Positions 17,358-26,469 are shown, counted from the stretch's first letter. The stretch is DNA of 64,000 bases from Nocardia sp. NBC_01730 (GCF_035920445.1 NZ_CP109162.1:4836001-4900000), one strand, 5' to 3'. Made by a program: numbers and translations. Notes: generated from the letters alone by a model not told the origin.

Positions 17358-18238
17358 AGCCGCTCGTCCTCGATGCCCGCGAACAGGTCGGTCTCGGGCA
17401 GCGCGGTGCGCACCCGGGTTTGGGCCAGCTCGAATTCCTCGGTCGGCCACAGGCGCTGCTGCATCTCTATCGGAATGGCGAAGAACGCGCCGTTCGGGTC
17501 GATCTGCGTCGCATGGGCGCGCAAGGCGTCGTCGCGCTGTGGGAAGTACTTGGCGCACTCGATCTGCGTGGTGACCCGCGAAAGTATGTCACCGCGCTCC
17601 GCGGCGAACTTGCGCATCCGATCCAGCCACTCCTGCAGCGGGAACGGCTCGCCGACGCGGTCGAACTCGTCGGCGAACACCTCCATCCGCCGCATGCTGA
17701 ACCCGTGGTCGTAATAGAGCTTCAACGGCGTCCACGGCTCGCCCGCGTCGGGGAAGCGCTCCGGATCGCCGGCGGCCTCGAACGCGGCGACCGACACCTC
17801 ATGGCAGCGGATGTGGTCCGGATGCGGGTAGCCGCCGGTCTCGTCGTAGGTCGTGATCACATGCGGCTTGAACTCCCGCACCACCCGCACCAACGCCTCG
17901 GTGGCCTCCTCCAGCGGAACCAACGCGAAGCTGCCGTCGGGCACCGGTGGCGGCGGGTCGCCCTCCGGCAGGCCCGAGTCGACGAAACCGAGCCACTGCT
18001 GGCGCACGCCGAGCGCGTGGGCCGCGGCCGCCATCTCCTCACGGCGGATCTCGTTGATCCGCTCCAAGACGCCCGGCGTGTCCATGGCCGGGTTGAGGAT
18101 GCTTCCGCGTTCTCCGCCGGTCAGCGTGACGACGAGGACGTCGTGTCCTTCGTCGGCATAGCGGGCGGTCGTCGCCGCACCCTTGCTGGATTCGTCGTCG
18201 GGGTGGGCATGCACCGCCATGAGGCGAAGGCCACTCAC
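17354..18238 (-). CDS. mca: Mycothiol S-conjugate amidase
   Basis: A 294-residue zinc amidase of the LmbE/PIG-L family. It cleaves mycothiol S-conjugates to GlcN-Ins plus an AcCys conjugate (mercapturic acid) that is exported, removing electrophiles. The metal site is A-H-P-D-D-E near residue 11 with the third ligand in Y-P-H-P-D-H near residue 140. The K-G-A-A-T-T-A-R block and the C-terminal P-E-T-D-L-F-A-G-I match mycobacterial Mca rather than MshB. The GTG at 18238 gives family length. It heads a two-gene coupled unit. Confidence 0.93.
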   Translation of the reverse strand: MSGLRLMAVHAHPDDESSKGAATTARYADEGHDVLVVTLTGGERGSILNPAMDTPGVLERINEIRREEMAAAAHALGVRQQWLGFVDSGLPEGDPPPPVPDGSFALVPLEEATEALVRVVREFKPHVITTYDETGGYPHPDHIRCHEVSVAAFEAAGDPERFPDAGEPWTPLKLYYDHGFSMRRMEVFADEFDRVGEPFPLQEWLDRMRKFAAERGDILSRVTTQIECAKYFPQRDDALRAHATQIDPNGAFFAIPIEMQQRLWPTEEFELAQTRVRTALPETDLFAGIEDERL

Positions 18239-18344
18239 GTTTTTGTTCACCTCATCGCTCTCGGTCGCGGGCGTCTGGTCTTCGTTCCCTATAGTTCCAT
18301 TCGATCGACATTTGTTCCGACTTACCCCCCGGGAGCGACTACAG

Positions 18345-18815
18345 ATGACCGAGCCCGCGCCGGAAACCGGCGGTGACACGACGGCCGCGGCTCCGGCGCC
18401 GACCCGACGGCCCGCCGACCGGTACGGCACGAAACCACCGGTGCGCCGCTGGTGGATTCCGCTGGTCTTGGGCATGCTGGTGGTGCTGGCCGGGCTCGGT
18501 GTCGCCTACCTGGGCTACCAGAAGTACGGTCCGGAGGACATCGACGCCGAGCAACTCGGGTACACCGTTGTCGACGACTCGACCATGACGGTCCGGCTCA
18601 AGGTCACCCGCAAGGACCCCGCGCAGCCGGTGGTGTGTTTCGTCCGTGCGATGGCGCGCGACGGCTCCGAGCTCGGCCGCCGCGAGGTGCTGGTCGAACC
18701 ATCGACCAGCGGCACGGTCGAGCTGACCACCACCGTGCGCTCGTCCGCTCGCCCCGTGTCGGGCAGCATTTACGCGTGCAGCGGTCAGGTACCCGGCTAT
18801 CTTCGGGCAGGCTGA
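18345..18815 (+). CDS. DUF4307 membrane-anchored protein (Rv1081c-like)
   Basis: A 156-residue protein with a Pro/Thr-rich cytoplasmic N-terminus, one membrane helix near residues 45-65 ([17 protein letters not shown]), and an extracytoplasmic beta-rich domain. That domain carries V-V-C-F-V-R-A-M-A and a second Cys near the end (Y-A-C-S-G), possibly a disulfide. This is the DUF4307 layout. GGGAG lies upstream of ATG 18345. It is divergent from mca and upstream of greA, as in mycobacteria. No function is established. Confidence 0.78.
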   Translation: MTEPAPETGGDTTAAAPAPTRRPADRYGTKPPVRRWWIPLVLGMLVVLAGLGVAYLGYQKYGPEDIDAEQLGYTVVDDSTMTVRLKVTRKDPAQPVVCFVRAMARDGSELGRREVLVEPSTSGTVELTTTVRSSARPVSGSIYACSGQVPGYLRAG

Positions 18816-18877
18816 TCCGCCGCTTTTTCGCGCGAGCAGTCCTCGAAATTAACTCCGACCTGCACTTTTGTGATTCA

Positions 18878-18886
18878 TGCTAAAAT
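18878..18886 (+). promoter_or_regulatory. Extended -10 promoter of greA
   Basis: TGC-TAAAAT: an extended -10 element in the AT-rich gap after the DUF4307 gene, with no convincing -35. Transcription would start near 18893, giving greA a 5' leader of about 220 bases that contains the strong hairpin at 19028-19059. Confidence 0.5.
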
Positions 18887-19027
18887 GGTGTGATACACGG
18901 TTCCGGGGCTCGGAGCCGTGTTTGCTGCATTGGCGGCCGGCGCTGTCGGTTCGGGCTTGCGAGTTCGCCCGAAACCTGGGCCTGTAGGGGTTCGATGAAC
19001 TTCCCAGGATTGCTCCTGCCGTCGACT

Positions 19028-19059
19028 GGTGCGTGCCCACCTACGGGTGGGCACGCACC
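19028..19059 (+). promoter_or_regulatory. 14-bp leader hairpin with TACG tetraloop before greA
   Basis: GGTGCGTGCCCACC (19028-19041) and its exact complement (19046-19059) enclose TACG. In RNA this is a C(UACG)G loop, an exceptionally stable tetraloop. A weaker CCCGG/CCGGG hairpin follows, and the greA ribosome site comes about 40 bases later. It lies in the inferred leader, with no gene end just before it, so an attenuator or mRNA stabiliser is more likely than a simple upstream terminator. Confidence 0.65.
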
Positions 19060-19111
19060 GGTGCTCAGGGAATCCCGGCCTGCCGGGAACAACTACTAGG
19101 GAGTGATCGAG

Positions 19112-19606
19112 ATGACTGAGACGCAAGTGACCTGGCTGACCCCGGAGTCGCACGACAGGCTCAAGGGCGAACTCGACGCGCTCATCGCCAATCGTCCGGT
19201 CATCGCCGCCGAGATCAACGAACGCCGCGAAGAGGGTGACCTCAAGGAGAACGGCGGTTACCACGCCGCGCGCGAGGAGCAAGGCCAGCAGGAGGCGCGG
19301 ATCCGCCAGCTGCAGGAGCTGCTGAACAACGCCAAGGTCGGCGTCGCACCCACCAAGTCCGGCGTCGCGCTCCCCGGTTCGGTCGTCAAGGTCTACTACG
19401 ACGGTGACGAGTCCGACACCGAAACCTTCCTGATCGCCACCCGCGAAGAGGGTCTCAGCGACTCCAAGCTCGAGACCTACTCGCCGAGCTCCCCGCTCGG
19501 CGGCGCGCTTATCAACGCCAAGGTGGGCGAGACCAGGGAATACACGCTGCCCAACGGCAACATCATGAAAGTCACGCTGCTCAGCGCCGAGCCCTACCAC
19601 AGCTGA
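19112..19606 (+). CDS. greA: Transcript cleavage factor GreA
   Basis: A 164-residue elongation factor that enters the RNA polymerase secondary channel and stimulates cleavage of backtracked RNA. The N-terminal coiled coil carries the acidic tip [11 protein letters not shown] near residue 45; the C-terminal FKBP-like domain includes G-S-V-V-K-V-Y-Y and S-P-L-G-G-A-L-I. The ATG at 19112 matches mycobacterial GreA (M-T-x-T-Q-V-T-W-L-T); a GTG three codons upstream is less likely. AGGGAG precedes it. It is convergent with metB across a strong terminator. Confidence 0.96.
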   Translation: MTETQVTWLTPESHDRLKGELDALIANRPVIAAEINERREEGDLKENGGYHAAREEQGQQEARIRQLQELLNNAKVGVAPTKSGVALPGSVVKVYYDGDESDTETFLIATREEGLSDSKLETYSPSSPLGGALINAKVGETREYTLPNGNIMKVTLLSAEPYHS

Positions 19607-19653
19607 CGCTCGCGGCCGTGGCGCCCCCGGCCGATACTTCCCCCGCGGACACG

Positions 19654-19686
19654 AGCGGCCGCGCCCGATCACCGGGTGCGGCCGCT
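19654..19686. terminator. Bidirectional terminator between greA and metB
   Basis: AGCGGCCGC (19654-19662) pairs with GCGGCCGCT (19678-19686), extended inward by a G-U pair and CCCG/CGGG, leaving a 5-base loop. It sits between the convergent greA and metB stops. Confidence 0.7.
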
Positions 19687-19702
19687 TCATCATGTCGTGA
19701 AC

Positions 19703-20845
19703 CTAACTCAATGCCTGCTCGACATCCGAGAGCAGGTCGCTGACATCCTCGATACCGACCGACAACCGCACCAGATCCGCAGGCACCTCCAGCACGGACC
19801 CCTCGGTGGACGCGTGTGTCATCGCGGCCGGGTGCTCGATCAGCGATTCCACGCCGCCCAGCGATTCGGCCAGGGTGAACACCTCGGTTCGTGAGCAGAA
19901 CTTGCGGGCCGCCTCGACGTCGCCGTGCAGACGTACCGAGATCATCCCGCCGAACCGCCGCATCTGCTTCTCGGCGATGCTGTGGCCGGGGTGCTCCGGC
20001 AGGCCCGGGTAGATCACCTGGGAGATCGCGGGATGCCCGGACAGGAATTCCGCGAGGGTTTCGGCGTTGTCGCAGTGCCGGTCCATCCGCACCGCGAGCG
20101 TCTTGGTGCCGCGCAGGGTGAGGAAGGCGTCGAACGGGCCGGGGACCGCGCCCGCGCCGTTCTGCAGGAACGCGAAAGCCGCGTCGAGTTCCGGATCGTT
20201 GGTGATCAGCGCGCCACCGATCACGTCCGAGTGGCCACCAAGGTACTTGGTGGTGGAGTGCAGCACGATGTCCGCGCCGAGCAGTAGCGGCTGCTGCAGG
20301 TAAGGGGTCGCGAAGGTGTTGTCCACCACCAGCTTCGCGCCCGCGGCGTGCGCCACGTCGGCCAGCGCGGGGATGTCACCGATGCTCAGCAGCGGGTTGG
20401 TCGGGGTCTCGATCCACACCAGTTTGGTGTTCGGCCGGATTGCGGCGCGCATCTCGTCCACGTTGAACACGTGCGCGGGCGAATGCTCGATACCCCACTG
20501 GCTGAACACCTTGTCGATCAGCCGGAAGGTGCCGCCGTAGGCGTCGTCGGGGATCACGATGTGGTCGCCCGGACGCAGCGTGGCGCGCAGCGCACAGTCG
20601 GTGGCGGCCATGCCCGAGGCGAAAGCTCGTCCGTAGCGGCCCGATTCGAGCGCGGCGAGGTTCACCTCCAGCGCCGTGCGCGTCGGGTTGCCGGTGCGGC
20701 CGTACTCGAAACCGCCGCGCAACCCACCCACGCCGTCCTGGGCGAACGTCGAACTCGCGTAGATGGGCACGTTGACCGCGCCGGTCTGGGGATCGGGATC
20801 GTACCCGGCGTGCACAGCTCGTGTGGAGAATCCCAGCTCGCTCAT
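19703..20845 (-). CDS. metB: Cystathionine gamma-synthase/lyase
   Basis: A 380-residue PLP enzyme of the Cys/Met metabolism family. The Schiff-base lysine is in H-S-T-T-K-Y-L-G-G-H near residue 203, with the family blocks S-S-T-F-A, Y-G-R-T-G-N-P-T and E-T-P-T-N-P-L-L. In this context, with a cystathionine beta-synthase 3.5 kb away, it serves methionine/cysteine transsulfuration; synthase versus lyase activity cannot be separated by sequence. The ATG at 20845 starts M-S-E-L-G-F-S-T-R-A-V-H-A-G. A longer frame upstream only translates the repeat at 20846-20925 and was rejected. Confidence 0.93.
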   Translation of the reverse strand: MSELGFSTRAVHAGYDPDPQTGAVNVPIYASSTFAQDGVGGLRGGFEYGRTGNPTRTALEVNLAALESGRYGRAFASGMAATDCALRATLRPGDHIVIPDDAYGGTFRLIDKVFSQWGIEHSPAHVFNVDEMRAAIRPNTKLVWIETPTNPLLSIGDIPALADVAHAAGAKLVVDNTFATPYLQQPLLLGADIVLHSTTKYLGGHSDVIGGALITNDPELDAAFAFLQNGAGAVPGPFDAFLTLRGTKTLAVRMDRHCDNAETLAEFLSGHPAISQVIYPGLPEHPGHSIAEKQMRRFGGMISVRLHGDVEAARKFCSRTEVFTLAESLGGVESLIEHPAAMTHASTEGSVLEVPADLVRLSVGIEDVSDLLSDVEQALS

Positions 20846-20925
20846 GCCGACACCTCGCTGCGCTCGGCGTCGGCACGAGCGAGCGCTCGGCTGTGCCTGT
20901 TTGATCGCTCGCTGCGCTCGCTCAT
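20846..20925 (-). repeat. Leader repeat element, copy 2
   Basis: The 80 bases directly before the metB ATG. They begin, on the minus strand, with ATGAGCGAGCGCAGCGAGCG and continue through GCCGAGCGCTCGC blocks. It aligns along its length with 11683-11765, also ending at a start codon. It is partly self-complementary and translatable, which can mislead start calling (M-S-E-R-S-E-R). Confidence 0.65.
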
Positions 20926-21141
20926 ACACCTCAGCCTAATCGGGGCGATTCTCGGGCAACTTCCCGGGGAAGGCGACCGCCGCGATGAGCTCGGCCGGAC
21001 CGCTGGATCGGTGGCGCAGAGTGAAATCTCGCCGCTTGCTCCGGTTGTGCTACCCGACGACGGCGGCCACACCGAAAATCTTGCGCTGAGCGGACGACGT
21101 GAGCTCGGTCTCATCGATCCGGCCGCGTTTAGGCTGAGCTG

Positions 21142-22317
21142 ATGGTCACTGTCGAAGAGCTGTTCGCAACCGACGCACTGCTGTCCGAGGACGAGCGTGA
21201 GATCCGCGACACCGTCGCGGCATTCGCGGCCCAACGGCTGCGACCGCACATCGCGGACTGGTTCGAGGCAGGCACTTTTCCGGCCGGGGAAATCGCGCCC
21301 GAACTCGGCAAGCTCGGGCTGCTCGGCATGCACCTGGAGGGCTACGGCTGCGCCGGAATGTCGGCGACCGCCTACGGCCTGGCCTGCCAGGAATTGGAGG
21401 CGGTCGACTCGGGCGTGCGCAGCATGGTCTCGGTGCAGGGCTCGCTGGCGATGACCGCGATCCACAAGTACGGCACCGAGGAACAGAAAAAGCAGTGGCT
21501 GCCGGAGCTGGCCGCGGGCCGTGCGCTCGGCTGTTTCGGGCTCACCGAACCGGACTTCGGCTCCAACCCCGGCGGCATGCGGACCAGGGCGAAGCGCGAC
21601 GGCGCCGACTGGGTGCTGAACGGATCGAAGATGTGGATCACCAACGGCTCGGTGGCCGATATCGCGGTGGTCTGGGCGCAGACCGAAGACGAGGGCAAAC
21701 AGGTGATCCGCGGGTTCCTGGTTCCGGCCGGTGCGCCTGGCTTCACCGCGCGGGAGATGCATCGCAAGCTGTCCCTGCGCGCGTCGGTCACCGCGGAGCT
21801 GGACTTCGACGATGTCCGGCTGCCCGCGGACGCGGTGCTGCCGCAGTCGCGCGGCCTCGCCTCGCCGCTCGCATGCCTGAGCGAAGCGCGTTTCGGCATC
21901 GTCTTCGGTGCGCTCGGCGCGGCCCGCGACTGCCTCGCGGCGACCATCGAGTACACCAGGACGCGCGAAGTGTTCGACAAGCCGCTGGCCGCCTACCAGC
22001 TGACCCAGGCGAAGCTGGCCGACATGGCGCTGGAGTTCGGCAAAGGCCAGTTGCTCGCGCTGCATATCGGGCGTCTGAAGGACCGCGGCGAGGTCACCCC
22101 GGAGCAGGTGAGCGCGGGGAAACTGAACAGCACACGCGAGGCCATCGCGATCGCCCGTGAATGCCGCACCATCCTCGGCGCCAACGGCATCACGCTCGAC
22201 TACCCGGTGCTTCGTCATGCGAACAATCTGGAGTCGGTGCTCACCTATGAGGGCACGGCGGAGGTGCATCAGCTGGTGCTCGGCCGGGCACTGACCGACG
22301 CGAATGCTTTTCGCTGA
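21142..22317 (+). CDS. Acyl-CoA dehydrogenase (glutaryl-CoA dehydrogenase-like)
   Basis: A 391-residue flavoenzyme. Family motifs are C-F-G-L-T-E-P-D-F-G-S-N near residue 131, W-I-T-N-G near 172, and the catalytic-base region L-T-Y-E-G-T-A-E-V-H-Q-L-V-L-G-R near the C-terminus. The last region and the early S-G-V-R-S-M-V-S-V-Q-G block resemble glutaryl-CoA dehydrogenases, but a substrate cannot be assigned with confidence. The ATG at 21142 lacks a strong ribosome site. It is divergent from metB, and the ~210-base gap includes the metB repeat element. Confidence 0.85.
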   Translation: MVTVEELFATDALLSEDEREIRDTVAAFAAQRLRPHIADWFEAGTFPAGEIAPELGKLGLLGMHLEGYGCAGMSATAYGLACQELEAVDSGVRSMVSVQGSLAMTAIHKYGTEEQKKQWLPELAAGRALGCFGLTEPDFGSNPGGMRTRAKRDGADWVLNGSKMWITNGSVADIAVVWAQTEDEGKQVIRGFLVPAGAPGFTAREMHRKLSLRASVTAELDFDDVRLPADAVLPQSRGLASPLACLSEARFGIVFGALGAARDCLAATIEYTRTREVFDKPLAAYQLTQAKLADMALEFGKGQLLALHIGRLKDRGEVTPEQVSAGKLNSTREAIAIARECRTILGANGITLDYPVLRHANNLESVLTYEGTAEVHQLVLGRALTDANAFR

Positions 22318-22423
22318 CAAGTCTTTTCGCAAGGCAGATTTGCTGAGCACGACATTTCCGGCGATCACCACTGCGGCAAAAGTCACAGTTCTATAAATAT
22401 TGAATAATTGCTAGGATACGAAG

Positions 22424-22822
22424 ATGTTTCTGATCGGCCCCGCGCTGCTCGAAGTGTCGGCGCACAGGATTTTGCACCGGCTACACGAGACCCACGGGGC
22501 GCCCGCACTCGCCGCGGCCGCGGAGATTCCTGTGCTCTCGGCGGCGCTGGACCAGCACGCCGCGGCGGTGCGCGACATTCTCAGGCACGGCGTGCCGGGA
22601 GCGTCGAAAGTTCCCTCGGCCGTACTCCTCGCAGGTTATGCGCGTGGACTGCTCGATCAGGTACGCGAGACGAATGCCGCCGAGCGCGACATCGACGACC
22701 CGAGCGGCGCGCCGACGATGCGCGGGAACGCACCGAGAAATCTCTTCGGCTGGGCCGAGGCCGACTGGGCCCAGCTGCGCCTTGCCGGGGTATGCCTGCA
22801 CGCCATGCGTCAACCGGCCTGA
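22424..22822 (+). CDS. Hypothetical protein, DUF6401-like
   Basis: A 132-residue soluble helical protein. The central L-D-Q-H-A-A-A-V-R-D-I-L-R-H-G, followed by V-L-L-A-G-Y-A-R-G-L-L-D and the end L-R-L-A-G-V-C-L-H-A, resembles proteins annotated as DUF6401, which are frequent near natural-product loci. The resemblance is from memory of the pattern and is not a search result. The upstream region is unusually AT-rich for this genome. It converges with the channel gene across a 17-bp perfect terminator. Confidence 0.6.
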   Translation: MFLIGPALLEVSAHRILHRLHETHGAPALAAAAEIPVLSAALDQHAAAVRDILRHGVPGASKVPSAVLLAGYARGLLDQVRETNAAERDIDDPSGAPTMRGNAPRNLFGWAEADWAQLRLAGVCLHAMRQPA

Positions 22823-22873
22823 GGCAGCCCCCATAGACCTGTGTATTCCGGGTTGCCGGAGCCCGGCCACAGG

Positions 22874-22911
22874 AGTGCGGCCGCCGCAGGAATACCTGCG
22901 GCGGCCGCACT
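22874..22911. terminator. 17-bp perfect bidirectional terminator
   Basis: AGTGCGGCCGCCGCAGG (22874-22890), loop AATA, and the exact complement (22895-22911), followed by TGTCT. It lies between the convergent genes ending at 22822 and 22924. Confidence 0.8.
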
Positions 22912-22923
22912 TGTCTCAACGGT

Positions 22924-23784
22924 TCAGCGCACGTCGCCCTGGTCGCGATAACCCGGGGACTCGCCGGGCTGTGCGTAACCGCCGGCCGGCGTCGAGTCTT
23001 GGGTCCATTGCTGCCCCTGGCCGCGAGCGGCCTGCTGGTCTATCAACAACTGCTCGCGGGCGGCGTCCTCACGACCGCGCTGGTAGGCCTCGGCCTGGCC
23101 CTTCACCGCAGGTATCTCCTCCTCCAAGCCGCTGAGCCAGTTCTCCCAGCGCTGCTGCATCGGGCGGATCATGCCGCCGCCGACCCCGACCACCAGGATG
23201 CCGCCGAGGGTGGCCAGAACCGTGATCAGGATCGGCACGGTGACCGAGGTGGCCACCCCGATCTGGTTCAGCGCGGCAACGATGCCGATGCCCCAGACGA
23301 ACACCCCGGCGATCCGGCCGACCATAGCGCCGTAGGACAGGCCGCCGAGCATCGTGCCGACCATCTCGCGGACCGCGTGGGCGATGGCGCCGGTGATCAC
23401 CACGATGATGATCGCGACCGCCGCCCTTGGCAGCCAGGAGACGATGCCGCTGAGCATGTCGCTCACCGGATTCGGCCCGAAAACACCGAAACCGAGCTGC
23501 AGCGCGATCAGCAGGATCGCGTAGTACGCCAGCTTCGCCAGCAGGTCGGAGGCGTCGTAGCGACTGCGCGACAGCATCCGCTGGATCCCGCCGCGTTCGA
23601 CGAGCCGGTCGAACCCGACGCGCTCGAGCACCTTGTCGACGATCGTCGCCACCACCTTCGCGACGATCCAACCGATGAGCAGGATGACGAGAAAACCGAC
23701 CAGCTTGGGGACGAACGTGGCGACGGAACTCCACGCATCGGAGAACCCCTGCTGGAAATCAATAGCCAAACTAGAGGTCTGCAT
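22924..23784 (-). CDS. TM-helix-repeat protein related to mechanosensitive channels
   Basis: A 286-residue membrane protein with about five hydrophobic helices (for example L-V-G-F-L-V-I-L-L-I-G-W-I-V-A-K-V near residue 30 and A-V-A-I-I-I-V-V-I near 120) and a Gln/Gly-rich cytoplasmic tail. The helices follow the conserved TM-helix repeat found in small MscS/CmpX-like channels; the full MscS beta domain is lacking. The start at 23784 is chosen because AAGGGA sits about six bases upstream; an ATG six bases further up is possible. A role in osmotic or surface stress is plausible. Confidence 0.7.
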   Translation of the reverse strand: MQTSSLAIDFQQGFSDAWSSVATFVPKLVGFLVILLIGWIVAKVVATIVDKVLERVGFDRLVERGGIQRMLSRSRYDASDLLAKLAYYAILLIALQLGFGVFGPNPVSDMLSGIVSWLPRAAVAIIIVVITGAIAHAVREMVGTMLGGLSYGAMVGRIAGVFVWGIGIVAALNQIGVATSVTVPILITVLATLGGILVVGVGGGMIRPMQQRWENWLSGLEEEIPAVKGQAEAYQRGREDAAREQLLIDQQAARGQGQQWTQDSTPAGGYAQPGESPGYRDQGDVR

Positions 23785-24232
23785 GCCCATCCCTTCGCTC
23801 ACCGATGACGCCGTGGCAATTTGCCACGGCTGGGTCAAGCCCGGCTATACCCCTGCGGCTGCACTCGAATCTGCCATTTGCGGACAAATTGCCTCTCCGC
23901 CGGATTCGACATAATCGAGATAAATTCGTCGCCGAAGGCGGCGGATAACCCGCACCGGACGCGACCGGACGCCGATCCCGGCCCGCTACTGGAGCGCACG
24001 CAGCCTGGCACTGCTGGCCGACGAATGGGCCGACCTGATCACCGGCGGTGTGCACGAGAGAGCACGCCGCGGGCGGCCCGCGTAAGACGCTATCGCTTCG
24101 CCCAGCATCGGACTCAGGAGAAACCGACACGATAGCCCGCGCCCAGGGATACGCCGCGCGCCTGCACTGCGGGCGGGCTGCCGTGCTCTCAGGAGCGGCG
24201 CGGGACGGGTTCTTCGCGTCCACGAACGCGCC
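23785..24232. other. Intergenic region with no complete gene
   Basis: About 450 bases. It contains the promoter region of the channel gene. A ~45-codon plus-strand stretch (about 23955-24085) has coding-like third-position GC (R-Y-W-S-A-R-S-L-A-L-L-A-D-E-W-A-D) but no usable start codon, so it is probably a gene remnant. No complete gene or RNA was recognised. Confidence 0.5.
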
Positions 24233-24262
24233 GGGCCCGCTCGCCGCGCGGCGAGCGGGCCC
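24233..24262. terminator. Perfect 30-base palindromic terminator of cbs
   Basis: GGGCCCGCTCGCC, the self-complementary centre GCGC, then the exact complement: 13 bp plus centre, lying 36 bases past the cbs stop on the minus strand. Confidence 0.7.
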
Positions 24263-24298
24263 GCAGGCCGACGCGATCGGCTGATCAAGCGAGCCCGG

Positions 24299-25687
24299 TT
24301 ACTTCCCGATGGTTCCAGTGCTGAGGAATCCGAGCAGATCGTGGCGGGTGATGACGCCGACGGGCTTGCCGTCCTCGACCACCATCAGGGCGTCGGTGTC
24401 CGACAGCGCCTTCGTCGCGGCCGAGAGCGGTTCGCCGGAACCGATCAGCGGGAACGACGGGCTCATGTGCTCGGCCACCGAATCCGTGAGGTGTGCACGG
24501 CCTTCGAACACCGCCGACAGCAGATCGCGCTCGGACACGCTGCCCGCGACCTCGCCCGCCATCACCGGTGGCTCGGCGCCGACGACGGGCATCTGCGACA
24601 CCCCGTACTCGCGCAGGATCTCGATCGCGTCGCGCAGCGTCTCCGAAGGATGGGTGTGCACCAGGTCGGGCAGCTCGCCCGACTTTCCGCGCAGCACGTC
24701 GCCGACCAGCGGCTCGGCGACGCCGTCCAACCGCTCACGGAGGAAGCCGTAGGAGCTCATCCACCGGTCGTTGAAGATCTTCGACAGGTAACCGCGTCCG
24801 CCGTCGGGCAGCAGCACCACGACTACGGCGTCCGGATCGCGGCGCGCCACCTCGATGGCGGCCACCACCGCCATACCACACGAGCCGCCGACCAGCAGGC
24901 CCTCTTCGCGGGCCAGCCGCCGGGTCATGTCGAAGGAGTCGGCGTCGGACACCGCGATGATCTCGTTCGGCACGGCGGGGTCGTAGGCCGACGGCCAGAA
25001 GTCCTCGCCGACGCCCTCAACCAGATAGGGCCGTCCGGTACCGCCGGAGTACACCGACCCCTCCGGATCGGCGCCGATGATCTTCACCTTCCCGCCGGAG
25101 ACCTCCTTGAGGTAGCGACCGGCGCCGGTGATGGTGCCGCCGGTGCCGACACCCGCCACGAAATGGGTCACCTTGCCGTCGGTGTCCCGCCAGATCTCCG
25201 GGCCAGTGGTCTCGTAATGGCTGTCCGGTCCGCCCGGGTTGGCGTACTGGTTCGGTTTCCACGCACCGGCGATCTCCCGGACCAGACGGTCGGAAACGCT
25301 GTAGTAGCTGTCCGGGTGGTCCGGCGGCACGGCGGTCGGGCACACCACGACCTCGGCGCCGTAGGCGCGCAGCACATTGCGCTTGTCCTCACTGACCTTG
25401 TCCGGGCAGACGAACACGCAGTTGTAGCCGCGCTGCTGCGCGACGAGCGCCAGGCCGACGCCCGTGTTGCCGGAGGTGGGTTCGACGATGGTGCCGCCGG
25501 GGCCTAGCTCCCCGGACTTCTCGGCGGCGTCGATCATCTTCACCGCGATCCGGTCCTTGGAGCTGCCGCCGGGGTTGAGGTATTCGATCTTGGCCGCTAC
25601 CAGGCCGGCGTTCGATCCCACCACCGAGTTCAACCGGACCAACGGCGTATTACCGATGAGATCCACGACATGATCCGCGATGCGCAT
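24299..25687 (-). CDS. cbs: Cystathionine beta-synthase with CBS domain pair
   Basis: A 462-residue PLP enzyme that condenses serine (or a derivative) with homocysteine to cystathionine. The catalytic part has the PLP lysine in G-G-S-S-K-D-R near residue 45, the T-S-G-N-T-G substrate loop near 73, and the Gly-rich phosphate cup G-V-G-T-G-G-T-I near 180. A C-terminal Bateman module of two CBS domains (about 340-460) is present, as in mycobacterial and eukaryotic enzymes. No haem-binding N-terminus. With metB it completes reverse transsulfuration. Confidence 0.93.
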   Translation of the reverse strand: MRIADHVVDLIGNTPLVRLNSVVGSNAGLVAAKIEYLNPGGSSKDRIAVKMIDAAEKSGELGPGGTIVEPTSGNTGVGLALVAQQRGYNCVFVCPDKVSEDKRNVLRAYGAEVVVCPTAVPPDHPDSYYSVSDRLVREIAGAWKPNQYANPGGPDSHYETTGPEIWRDTDGKVTHFVAGVGTGGTITGAGRYLKEVSGGKVKIIGADPEGSVYSGGTGRPYLVEGVGEDFWPSAYDPAVPNEIIAVSDADSFDMTRRLAREEGLLVGGSCGMAVVAAIEVARRDPDAVVVVLLPDGGRGYLSKIFNDRWMSSYGFLRERLDGVAEPLVGDVLRGKSGELPDLVHTHPSETLRDAIEILREYGVSQMPVVGAEPPVMAGEVAGSVSERDLLSAVFEGRAHLTDSVAEHMSPSFPLIGSGEPLSAATKALSDTDALMVVEDGKPVGVITRHDLLGFLSTGTIGK

Positions 25688-25789
25688 GCCCCCATAGTTG
25701 CAGACGCGCTAACTGTGAGTTCGCGCACGCCGCACGCTACTCGTCGCGGCTACCGATGAATCGGCACCGCCGCCTTTAGGATCGCAGCC

Positions 25790-26251
25790 ATGAGGCAGCC
25801 GAACATCGCCCGTGCCGCCACCATTCTGGCCGGATCGGCGGTGGCCCTGGTGGTCGGATCCGGCGCGCAGGCGGACGCGACGAGCGTCGAGTTCCCGCAG
25901 GTGCCCACGCTCGCGCGCGGTGGTCTGTGCTGGACGAATATCCGCACCTGGGCCGACACCAGCCCCGAATGGCCGGGCCGCGCCATCCTCAACATGCGCG
26001 CGCTACCGGTCTCCGGTCTCGGACCCGGTGCCTACCCGCTGGCCCCGCTGTGCGAGGTTCGCACGACCGTCGCCTGGCGCAACACCACCACCGGCGCGAC
26101 GGGCAGCTACGACAACATCGTGGTCACCGGCATCTACGGCAGCATCCAGTACGCGCTGTTCCAGGACACCGGCCCCGGCCTCGTCGAGGTCACCGTCTCC
26201 ACCGACTCCGCCAGCATCCCGGCACGCGGCACGTTCGTCGTACCGGGCTGA
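25790..26251 (+). CDS. Secreted hypothetical protein
   Basis: A 153-residue exported protein. A signal peptide (basic start, then A-T-I-L-A-G-S-A-V-A-L-V-V-G-S-G-A-Q-A) is followed by a mature beta-rich domain of about 120 residues with two Cys (G-L-C-W-T-N and P-L-C-E-V-R) likely forming a disulfide, and strand-like repeats near the end. The family is not recognised. It is divergent from cbs, 102 bases apart. Confidence 0.65.
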   Translation: MRQPNIARAATILAGSAVALVVGSGAQADATSVEFPQVPTLARGGLCWTNIRTWADTSPEWPGRAILNMRALPVSGLGPGAYPLAPLCEVRTTVAWRNTTTGATGSYDNIVVTGIYGSIQYALFQDTGPGLVEVTVSTDSASIPARGTFVVPG

Positions 26252-26397
26252 CCCGAGCCGACGGTCGCGCACCGGCCACGGCCCACGACAGCCGAATACG
26301 CAGTCCGACCGATCCCGTCGGCAGCGAACGGGAGCCGCGGCTCATTCCACAGTTCCCGGGCTGGGCGCTGGGGTCCGATTCCGTAAAATTCTCTGGT

Positions 26398-26469
26398 GTG
26401 AGCGCACCTCGGTTCCACTGGCGGACGGCCCCGCCGCGGACCTCGCCGCACAACTTCTTCCGGTACTGA
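26398..26469 (+). CDS. Possible leaderless 23-codon ORF upstream of thiolase gene
   Basis: TAAAAT (26384-26389) lies nine bases before a GTG that opens 23 codons (V-S-A-P-R-F-H-W-R-T, ending N-F-F-R-Y). The spacing fits a leaderless start at or next to the transcript 5' end. It would be an upstream reading frame about 115 bases before the thiolase ATG. The remaining gap (26252-26585) shows nothing else. Confidence 0.3.
   Translation: MSAPRFHWRTAPPRTSPHNFFRY

Noticed and set aside
20846..20929. A longer metB start encoding M-Y-E-R-A-Q-R-A-I-K
   Set aside because: The extra codons are the repeated leader element also found at 11683-11765, and the family N-terminus begins at 20845.
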